Assembly: GCA_003671065.1 (NCBI GenBank)
Contig: QWPU01000010.1
Span: 1 to 13,701 of the forward strand
DNA length: 13,701 nucleotides
Direction of reading: 5' to 3'
Source of the DNA: Planctomycetota bacterium
GTDB lineage: Bacteria; Planctomycetota; Phycisphaerae; Phycisphaerales; SM1A02
Shown here in pieces: positions 6,950-13,054 of this stretch (its first letter is position 1; every line of letters begins with the position of its first letter). A program made the position numbers and the translations under genes. The notes beneath the pieces are model-generated. The model was not told where the DNA came from. It did not search any database and worked only from the letters and a program-made list of their open reading frames with translations.

Positions 6950-7729
6950 ATGCACCTTCTGACTACCAAATCGTCGCGTACGCGGCGCCGAGCGTTCACG
7001 CTTGTCGAAGTCCTCGTCACGATCGCGATCATCTCGCTGCTCGTCGCGCTCATCATCGTGACGATCCCGCAAGTGCAACGGCAATCGCGAAGCAGCGTGT
7101 GCCTGTCGAACCAACGACAACTCACGATGGGCTTCACGCTCTACTACACCGACAACGCTGGACGCTTCATGGGCGTCGACACGGGTCTCACTGCGTGGGA
7201 TTGGGTGCAGGGGCAATCGAACTTGACGGGGCAGGGATACGAAACAGAGAACGCGATCAAGAAGGGTCGCATGTATCCGTATATCGACAACTTCGCGACA
7301 TATCGCAGTCCGTTCGATCCGTTCACTCCGTATCAGCGCTTGCGCACCTACTCGTTCAACGCGTTTATCTCAACGGGTGAAGGTCCAGGTTGGGGCGGTC
7401 CACCGAACTGGCAAGTGAACACGATGGGCAAGATTCCACTGCCATCGGAGACGATCATCACCAGTCTTGAGTACGACCATCGTGGCTACAACATCAACGG
7501 ATTCGGCATCAGCATCACAGGCAACGCAAATTGGGTTGACAAGATCGCCCCGTGGCATCCTGGCTATTTCAACTTCTCGTTTGCGGATGGCTCAGTGCTG
7601 TCGTATCGCTACATGGCCCGTCAAGACACGGTCGACTACTACATGACTCTTCCGCAGAACGACATCTACTGGCCAGGCCCTGACTACGAGTGGCTTCGTA
7701 GGCATCTCGCACCTGGGATGTTCCAATGA
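6950..7729 (+). CDS. Type II secretion-like pseudopilin, copy 2
   Basis: This 259-residue protein is a close tandem paralogue of the 6040 gene. A basic 15-residue leader ends Arg-Arg-Ala, then FTLVEVLVTIAIISLLVALI gives cleavage at Ala15/Phe16 and Glu20 at mature +5. The globular domain keeps the same landmarks: GRFMGVDTG, WDWVQGQSNL, TYRSPFDPFTP, QVNTMGKI, SLEYDHRGYNIN, FSFADGSV and the end WPGPDYEWLRRHLAP. Differences from copy 1 cluster in the GGGI/DN loop and around the FADGSV strand (SSYAHAG versus LSYRYMA). An in-frame GTG at 6929 could add seven residues. I prefer the ATG at 6950 because the putative promoter places the transcript start there and the leader has normal composition. The last codons overlap the next gene by 4 nt, so the two are translated together. 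Confidence 0.88.
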   Translation: MHLLTTKSSRTRRRAFTLVEVLVTIAIISLLVALIIVTIPQVQRQSRSSVCLSNQRQLTMGFTLYYTDNAGRFMGVDTGLTAWDWVQGQSNLTGQGYETENAIKKGRMYPYIDNFATYRSPFDPFTPYQRLRTYSFNAFISTGEGPGWGGPPNWQVNTMGKIPLPSETIITSLEYDHRGYNINGFGISITGNANWVDKIAPWHPGYFNFSFADGSVLSYRYMARQDTVDYYMTLPQNDIYWPGPDYEWLRRHLAPGMFQ

Positions 7730-8367
7730 TGAAACTCTTGCTTCTCGGTGTGAGCGCGACAACGATCGCGGTGTCGCTTGTCTGTGGATTTGTTGGCTGC
7801 GGTGATGACCGCAATTACCCGAAAGGGTTTCTTGAAGAGGCTGCGAAAGAAGCGCCTGCTGCCGCTGCAACGCCGAAAGCCGCGGCGCCTGATGAGGCAT
7901 CTACGGCAGCGGCGAGTGCTTTCGGGGGCAATTCGAACGCGCGGCGTACTCCAGTTGAACGACCCACGACAGACGGTCTCGTCACTGAGCCGGTTGTAGA
8001 GGTGCCTGAAATTGTGGTTGAGGAGCTCGCCGTGGAATTGAATCTCGCCGCGCCCGCCATCGTTGCGGTTGCTGCGGGTGAAGAGCCGTTTCAGATACTC
8101 GCGCGCAGTTCGAAGTTTGATGAATTTCGTCGCAAGGCGGGTCGGTACATCCAATTGCGCGGAGAGCTGTTGCCATACGGCAAGCTGCTCGCTGAAGGCG
8201 CCGCGACGCCATCACAACGCGCGACGCACAATCGCATCGAGCACGCTGCAGAACTCGCGTTCAAACCGCTCAACGCATACATGTGGGATGAGCGTTGGAC
8301 GGAAGCAGATCGCGCTGCCATGGGTTGGATTTTGTACGGCAGCATGCAGCAGGCACAGACTCCTTAA
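7726..8367 (+). CDS. Small Ala/Glu-rich lipoprotein coupled to the pseudopilin
   Basis: This protein of 213 residues (212 if the second ATG at 7729 is used) overlaps the pseudopilin stop in an ATGA arrangement, so translation is probably coupled. Residues 1-24 form a signal ending GFVG before Cys25, a slightly unusual lipobox with Phe at -3. A low-complexity Ala/Glu/Pro linker follows to about residue 118. The conserved-looking C-terminal part (about 119-213) begins EEPFQILARSSKFDEFRRKAGRYIQL and is predicted helical, with GELLPYGKLLAEG and WTEADRAAMGWILYGSMQ. I recognise no family. Its position suggests an envelope protein that works with, or is made alongside, the pseudopilins, but that is inference. 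Confidence 0.7.
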   Translation: MMKLLLLGVSATTIAVSLVCGFVGCGDDRNYPKGFLEEAAKEAPAAAATPKAAAPDEASTAAASAFGGNSNARRTPVERPTTDGLVTEPVVEVPEIVVEELAVELNLAAPAIVAVAAGEEPFQILARSSKFDEFRRKAGRYIQLRGELLPYGKLLAEGAATPSQRATHNRIEHAAELAFKPLNAYMWDERWTEADRAAMGWILYGSMQQAQTP

Positions 8368-8369
8368 GT

Positions 8370-8388
8370 TCGCGCCCCCAACGCGCGA
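8370..8388 (+). terminator. GC-rich stem-loop after the lipoprotein gene
   Basis: TCGCGC at 8370-8375 pairs with GCGCGA at 8383-8388 across CCCCAAC, directly after the stop at 8365-8367. No T-tract follows. In this CGCG-rich DNA such stems arise easily, so the call is weak. Confidence 0.25.
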
Positions 8389-8390
8389 GG

Positions 8391-8396
8391 TAGGCT
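8391..8396 (+). promoter_or_regulatory. Putative -10 hexamer of a leaderless transcript for the peptidase-sulfatase gene
   Basis: TAGGCT ends exactly 6 nt before the ATG at 8403, and no SD is present. The -35 region is poor (TTCGCG at 8369-8374 with a 16-nt spacer), so the call rests on geometry shared with other starts in the window. Confidence 0.4.
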
Positions 8397-8402
8397 GCGC
8401 GG

Positions 8403-11400
8403 ATGATTCTTGCGCTGCTTGCGTCGGTGGGTGTGATCGCGTCGTCCGTCAATTCACATTCGGTTGATGATCGATCGCTCGACGCGATGCGCAGTGCGCT
8501 CGCGCAGGTGCGAATTCGCGCGGACGAACTCGACAAGGTCAATCACCGTCCTGTTGGTCCGCGCAGATGGATCGATGGTTCGCACTTGGTCTATCGCACG
8601 ACCGCTGCTGATGGCGCGCAACAGTGGTGGAGTGCCGACGCAACACTTGAAGGCGAACGCGCGCGCACGCCGCTTGCGAGCGAGCCGCCGCAAGCGCCGC
8701 CACTTCACACTGATGGTGCAGGCGCTGTGGATCACGCGGATCACGCGGACAAGACATCAGATCTTCCCGTGTATGAGTTTTCGCGCGAGGAACAGAACAT
8801 CGTCGTGCGTGTTGGTGCGGTTGAGATCTATCGAACCACCGATGGCGTGAAAGACGATGGCTACTCAGGCGGCGAATGGACTTCGCCGACGCGCGATGCG
8901 TTTCTGCTCATGAAGGTTCGTCGCGGCGCGCAACATCAAGTGCAGCTCATCGAAGCATCGCCTTCGGATCGACTTGAACCCAAGCTGCGCACGCTTGACT
9001 ACACCAAGCCTGGAGACGCAATCAATGTGTCTACACCGCATCTCTTTCGAGTGGAACGCGATGCGACCGCAGTGGGCGGCGCGCGCGTGCATGAAATCGC
9101 GCTCGACAGCGAGAGATTCAGCAAGATGTGGTCGGTTGAGGTCATTCGCTTTGTAGCGAACGGGCGTGAAATCGCGCTGCTGTGTAATGAACGCGGACAC
9201 AAGTCGGTGTCGCTGCTTGCGATGGATCTCAGCACCGGCGCCATGCGCGTGATCGCCTCCGAGTCGTTCGATACCTTCGTCGATTACACCAACAAGATCT
9301 GGATGCACTGGCTTGACTCGGCGTCTGAGTTGTTGTGGATGAGCGAGCGCGATGGATGGAATCATCTGTATGTGATTGATGTCGCAACGGGCGCGGTGAA
9401 GCGACAGTTGACGAAGGGCGAATGGGTTGTGCGTCGAGTGCATCATGTTGATGACGCCGCGCGAACGATCGACATCGCGCTGATGGGCCGCGATCCGCTG
9501 CAAGATCCCTATCACACGCATCACGCGCGAGTGAACATCGATTCAGGCGCGCTCACCATGCTCACATCGGGTGATGGAACATGTCGCGTTGATTTCTCGC
9601 CTGATCGAAGCGCGTTGGTGTGCGTGCGCTCGCGTGCGGACTTGCCGTCTGTGTGGGAGTTGCGTCGTACGAGCGATGGCGCGGTGGTTGTTGAACTTGG
9701 TGCTGCTGATCCGCAAGCGTTGCGCGCGGCGGGTTGGACAGCGCCGCAACGCTTCACTGCGAAAGGTCGCGATGGAGTCACCGACATCTATGGTCTGGTC
9801 TTTCGTCCGTCGAATTTCGATCCGACCAAGAAGTATCCCGTCATCGAAAACATCTACGCAGGTCCGCACGATCAACATGTTCCGAAAGGATTTGAGCTCA
9901 GGAGTCGCTCGCGTGATTACGCGGAACTCGGCGCAATCGTCGTGCAGATCGACGGCATGGGCACGAATTGGCGATCGAAAGCGTTTCACGATGTGTGCTA
10001 CAAAAACCTCAAAGACTCGGGGTTTCCCGATCGAATCGCCTGGATCAAAGCGCTTGCCGCAACGGATCCTTCGCTCGATCTTTCGCGCGTAGGCATCTTC
10101 GGCGGCAGCGCGGGTGGACAGAGTGCGATGCGCGCGGTGCTCGATCACGCGGATTTCTATTCAGTTGCGGCGGCGGATTGCGGTTGTCACGACAATCGCA
10201 TGGACAAGATTTGGTGGAACGAACAATGGATGGGTTGGCCTATCGATGCGAGTTACGCGCTGAACTCGAATCTTGTCGATGCGGCGAAACTGAATGGCGC
10301 GTTGATGCTGAGCGTCGGTGGGTTGGATGAGAATGTCGATCCGTCGTCGACGATGCAAGTTGCGCAAGCGCTTATCGACGCGGGCAAAGACTTCGAACTG
10401 CTGGTGATTCCCGATGCGGGTCATGGTTGCGCGGAGACGGAGTATGGGAATCTGCGTCGCGCGCGTTTTCTTTTCGAGAAGCTGCACGCGATGCCGATCG
10501 CAGTTGCGATCGCAGTTCCAACACCGCGGCCCAACATCGTGTTCATCATGAGCGATGATCACTGCAAGCAAGCGATTTCGTGCTACGGCGCGAGTGCGGC
10601 GCCAACACTCATCACTACGCCAGGCATTGATCGCATCGCGCGCGAAGGCATGCGCTTTGATCGCTCGAGCGTGACCAACGCAATCTGCGGACCTTCACGC
10701 GCGGTCATGTTGACGGGCAAGCACAGTCACATGAACGGCTTCGCGCGCAACGATCAGCGCTTCGACAACACGCAGCAGACTTTCCCAAAACTCCTTCGCG
10801 CCGCGGGATATCGCACGGAAGTCGTCGGCAAGTGGCATCTCGAAAGCGCGCCGACAGGATTCGATCACTTCGATGTGTTGGTTGGTCAAGGCGACTATTG
10901 GAACCCGACCTTTCTCACCGATGGCGTGCAAGCGTCGCGCGAAGGGCATGTCACCGATCTCATCCATGCGAGCGCGATCAATCGACTCGATGCGCTCGCG
11001 CAAGGCGCGCGAGCGGGGAAGCCCTTCGCGTTGCTCGTGCATCACAAAGCACCTCATCGAAACTGGATGCCGCTGCCTCGGCACCTTGGGCTGTTTGCCA
11101 ACGCGGTGATCCCAGAGCCGCCCACGCTTTTCGATCGTTGGACTGGTCGAAGCGCCGCGAGCTCGATGCAGCGTATGCAGATCGATCGCGATCTCAGTTG
11201 GGACTACGACCTCAAGGTTCCTGCGCGGTCGCTGTTTCCTGATCAGGCGATTCGTCCGCAAGATCAATGGATGTTGAATGAACTCGCGCGATTGCCCGCC
11301 GACACGCGCGACCTTCTCAATGATGCCTATCGCAGCGAGAACGAAGCGCTCTTCGCTCAGTTCAACTCGATGGACGCGCACGCGCAAACGAGTGGGAAGG

Positions 11401-12077
11401 TTCAGCGCGACGCCAAGGATTACCTTCGCACCGCGCAAGGCGTGGACGATTCCGTCGGCGGGATCCTCAGCGAACTCGATCGACTGGGCGTGTCGGACAA
11501 CACGATTGTTATCTACACCAGCGATCAGGGTTGGTTCCTCGGTGAGCACGGATGGTTTGATAAACGATGGATGTATGAGGAAAGTTTTCGAATGCCCTTG
11601 GTCGTTCGTTGGCCAGGCACTGTGAAGGCCGGCGTTACTTCGCAGGCGCTCGTGCAGAACATCGACTTTGCGCCGACCTTTCTCGAAGCAGCGGGAGTGC
11701 CAATTCCTGCGGATATGCAGGGGAAAAGCATGCTCGCGCTGCTGCGTGACGGGGGCGTTGAGCGGGAGCGGTTTCGCGACGCGGTGTACTACCGCTTCGA
11801 GGAGTCCAAGGGTCCGCACACGGTCCCGCGTCACGAAGGCGTGGCGACGAGCAAGTACAAGTTGATTCGGTTCGTCGACCTCCTTGATCCAGCGACTAGT
11901 CAAGCCACGGTCGAGTTGTACGACCTTGAACTCGACGCGGATGAGATGACCAATCGCGCCGCCGATCCGGCCTTTGCGGAGGTTCGCGCGCAACTGCTCG
12001 CTCGGCTTGACGCACTGCGAGCGGAGTATCAACTGCCAGCGGAGGCTCCTACGAATTCCGCCGTCATTGCACCTTGA
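8403..12077 (+). CDS. Secreted fusion: S9 (DPP-IV-type) peptidase plus formylglycine sulfatase
   Basis: One uninterrupted 1224-residue frame holds two complete enzymes. Residues 1 to about 18 are a hydrophobic signal lacking the usual basic start. Residues about 50-445 are a DPP-IV-like beta-propeller (for example VRVGAVEIYRT, WMSERDGWNHLYVID, VDFSPDRSALVCV). Residues about 450-695 are the S9 alpha/beta-hydrolase: GIFGGSAGGQS with Ser569, GGLDENVDPS with Asp642 and DAGHG with His674. Residues about 706-1224 are a type I sulfatase: PNIVFIMSDDH with metal ligands Asp718 and Asp719, CGPSR at 762-766 with Cys762 converted to formylglycine, GKWHL at 809-813, HKAPH at 881-885, and SDQGWFLGEHG at 1040-1050 with Asp1041, Gln1042 and His1049, then Lys1054. 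The sulfatase half, with its GEHGWFDKRWMYEES block, resembles glucosamine-sulfatase-like enzymes, but the substrate is not proven. The two halves are each of normal family length. The linker PIAVAIAVPTPR contains no signal or stop. Confidence 0.9.
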   Translation: MILALLASVGVIASSVNSHSVDDRSLDAMRSALAQVRIRADELDKVNHRPVGPRRWIDGSHLVYRTTAADGAQQWWSADATLEGERARTPLASEPPQAPPLHTDGAGAVDHADHADKTSDLPVYEFSREEQNIVVRVGAVEIYRTTDGVKDDGYSGGEWTSPTRDAFLLMKVRRGAQHQVQLIEASPSDRLEPKLRTLDYTKPGDAINVSTPHLFRVERDATAVGGARVHEIALDSERFSKMWSVEVIRFVANGREIALLCNERGHKSVSLLAMDLSTGAMRVIASESFDTFVDYTNKIWMHWLDSASELLWMSERDGWNHLYVIDVATGAVKRQLTKGEWVVRRVHHVDDAARTIDIALMGRDPLQDPYHTHHARVNIDSGALTMLTSGDGTCRVDFSPDRSALVCVRSRADLPSVWELRRTSDGAVVVELGAADPQALRAAGWTAPQRFTAKGRDGVTDIYGLVFRPSNFDPTKKYPVIENIYAGPHDQHVPKGFELRSRSRDYAELGAIVVQIDGMGTNWRSKAFHDVCYKNLKDSGFPDRIAWIKALAATDPSLDLSRVGIFGGSAGGQSAMRAVLDHADFYSVAAADCGCHDNRMDKIWWNEQWMGWPIDASYALNSNLVDAAKLNGALMLSVGGLDENVDPSSTMQVAQALIDAGKDFELLVIPDAGHGCAETEYGNLRRARFLFEKLHAMPIAVAIAVPTPRPNIVFIMSDDHCKQAISCYGASAAPTLITTPGIDRIAREGMRFDRSSVTNAICGPSRAVMLTGKHSHMNGFARNDQRFDNTQQTFPKLLRAAGYRTEVVGKWHLESAPTGFDHFDVLVGQGDYWNPTFLTDGVQASREGHVTDLIHASAINRLDALAQGARAGKPFALLVHHKAPHRNWMPLPRHLGLFANAVIPEPPTLFDRWTGRSAASSMQRMQIDRDLSWDYDLKVPARSLFPDQAIRPQDQWMLNELARLPADTRDLLNDAYRSENEALFAQFNSMDAHAQTSGKVQRDAKDYLRTAQGVDDSVGGILSELDRLGVSDNTIVIYTSDQGWFLGEHGWFDKRWMYEESFRMPLVVRWPGTVKAGVTSQALVQNIDFAPTFLEAAGVPIPADMQGKSMLALLRDGGVERERFRDAVYYRFEESKGPHTVPRHEGVATSKYKLIRFVDLLDPATSQATVELYDLELDADEMTNRAADPAFAEVRAQLLARLDALRAEYQLPAEAPTNSAVIAP
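8729..8746 (+). repeat. 9-bp tandem repeat in the peptidase domain
   Basis: GGATCACGC occurs twice in tandem and is followed by GGAC. In frame it encodes the His/Asp-rich DHADHAD stretch, probably a surface loop before the propeller blades. Confidence 0.9.
10496..10519 (+). repeat. 12-bp tandem repeat at the peptidase-sulfatase junction
   Basis: GATCGCAGTTGC is followed by GATCGCAGTTCC (11 of 12 identical). The repeat encodes the hydrophobic IAVAIAV of the interdomain linker and sits exactly between the last peptidase helix and the first sulfatase strand. Confidence 0.9.
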
Positions 12078-12115
12078 CGAGACGCGCTGCGCAGGTACGC
12101 TCTTGCCTCGTCAAG
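12073..12115 (+). repeat. 9-bp perfect inverted repeat bracketing the SIMPL promoter
   Basis: CTTGACGAG (12073-12081) and CTCGTCAAG (12107-12115) are exact reverse complements separated by 25 nt. The left arm covers the stop codon of the fusion gene and the putative -35; the right arm starts near the predicted transcript start. No T-tract follows, so an operator is as likely as a terminator. Confidence 0.6.
12074..12101 (+). promoter_or_regulatory. Putative promoter of the leader-ORF/SIMPL unit
   Basis: TTGACG (12074-12079, five of six matches to TTGACA) is followed after 16 nt by TACGCT (12096-12101). A start near 12108 would give a leader of about 20 nt before the GTG at 12129. This is one of the two promoter candidates in the window with a good -35. 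Confidence 0.5.
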
Positions 12116-12128
12116 CGACGGAGAATTC

Positions 12129-12212
12129 GTGAACGCAATGGAAATGCACTTGCATGGTGGCAAGTGCGGGCGTGTCATGTCGTCGATTGAGATACGCATG
12201 GAGGCGTCATGA
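12129..12212 (+). CDS. 27-codon leader ORF upstream of the SIMPL gene
   Basis: A GTG at 12129 is preceded by GGAG (12120-12123) at a 5-nt spacing. The frame runs 27 codons to a TGA at 12210-12212, whose first bases overlap the ATG of the SIMPL gene (ATGA). The peptide would start MNAMEMHLHGGKCG and end IRMEAS; it has five methionines, counting the initiator, two His and one Cys. It has no hydrophobic segment. The codons for HLHGGKC form a strong RNA hairpin. I know no matching family. It could be a regulatory leader peptide coupling translation to the downstream gene, or a chance frame; the good SD and the exact overlap favour real translation. Confidence 0.45.
   Translation: MNAMEMHLHGGKCGRVMSSIEIRMEAS
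12146..12167 (+). promoter_or_regulatory. Strong RNA hairpin inside the leader ORF
   Basis: GCACTTGC (12146-12153) pairs perfectly with GCAAGTGC (12160-12167) across a 6-nt loop, and a T-G pair extends it at the base. No T-tract follows. It lies 32 nt before the GGAGG (12200-12204) of the SIMPL gene. It could slow ribosomes or affect mRNA stability. Confidence 0.5.
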
Positions 12213-13048
12213 CCAATTCAAGTAGAGCGCGCAATAGTGGTGGGGCGAATGGTGATTCAAACGAAGGATCGAGCGACGATCGTCCTCGAGGCGCGCTGTC
12301 GCGTCTTGCAGGTTGGATCGCGCGACCTGGCACGGGGATTTTTCTGCTTGGTGCAACGCTCGCGTTTGGCGTGCTCGGTGCGAGCGACACGCTTGGCCGC
12401 GCGCTGCGCACCATGAACCAAGACAATGTGATCAGCGTGAAGGGTGTCGCAGAAATCGATGTGACGAGCGACACCGCTGCGTGGTGGGGCAAGGTGCGCG
12501 CGCGCGCCGCGACGCTTCCTGAGGCGTATGTTGAGCTCGAGAAATCAATGGCGGCGCTGCGCACATTCGTGCTGTCGAAAGGAATCGACGCTGACACGAT
12601 CACGGTCGAAAGCGTCGACATGAGTCAACAGTTCAAGCGCGATGAGAAGGGCAATCACACCAAAGAGGTCGAGGGGTATGTGCTTTCGCAGAGCCTCGGT
12701 TTCGCGTCGAGCAATGTGCTAGTTGTGCGCACGATTTCTAACGAAGCAACCGCGCTCATCAAAGACGGTGTCGAAGTGGAGAGCGGCAGTCCTGTCTTCA
12801 AAGTCACTTCGATTGAGAAGACCAAACTCGAACTACTTGAGAAGGCGACGGCGAATGCGTTCGAGCGCGCGCAAGTACTCGCGCGCGGATCAGGCAGCGG
12901 CGTGGGCGCGTTGGTGAGCGCGTCGCAGGGCGTCTATCAAATCATCTCGCGTGGTTCAACGAGTTCGAGTGATTACGGCGAGTACGACACGAGCGCGATC
13001 GACAAGACCGCGCGCGTAGTGGTCACGCTGGAATACGCGGTGCGTTGA
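12209..13048 (+). CDS. Membrane-anchored SIMPL (DUF541) domain protein
   Basis: This 279-residue protein has a cytoplasmic, Ser/Asn/Gly-rich polar N-terminus (1 to about 40), one transmembrane helix (about 41-59, GTGIFLLGATLAFGVLG), and an outside SIMPL domain (about 73-279). The domain shows the family pattern: NVISVKGVAEIDVTSDTAAWWGKVRA at the start, a long helix (PEAYVELEKSMAALRTFVLSKGI), ITVESVDMSQQF, YVLSQSLGF, a second helix (LELLEKATANAFERAQVLARGSG), VGALVSASQGVYQI, and a closing KTARVVVTLEYAV strand. SIMPL proteins such as E. coli YggE are periplasmic and linked to stress or oxidative damage, but their biochemical role is unclear. The start is ATG at 12209 with GGAGG at 12200-12204 (4-nt gap), overlapping the leader ORF's TGA. 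It converges on the subtilase gene with only 6 bp between the two stop codons, so there is no room for separate terminators. Confidence 0.88.
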   Translation: MTNSSRARNSGGANGDSNEGSSDDRPRGALSRLAGWIARPGTGIFLLGATLAFGVLGASDTLGRALRTMNQDNVISVKGVAEIDVTSDTAAWWGKVRARAATLPEAYVELEKSMAALRTFVLSKGIDADTITVESVDMSQQFKRDEKGNHTKEVEGYVLSQSLGFASSNVLVVRTISNEATALIKDGVEVESGSPVFKVTSIEKTKLELLEKATANAFERAQVLARGSGSGVGALVSASQGVYQIISRGSTSSSDYGEYDTSAIDKTARVVVTLEYAVR

Positions 13049-13054
13049 GCGCGT

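Noticed and set aside
10695..12032. 445-codon open frame on the minus strand opposite the sulfatase domain
   Set aside because: The plus strand holds the full sulfatase with its active site; the minus frame shows no domain and is a codon-bias shadow.
10491..12077. Separate sulfatase gene starting at the internal ATG 10491
   Set aside because: There is no stop or frameshift before it and no good SD or -10 element. Starting there would give a protein without a proper signal peptide. One fused gene is the simpler reading.
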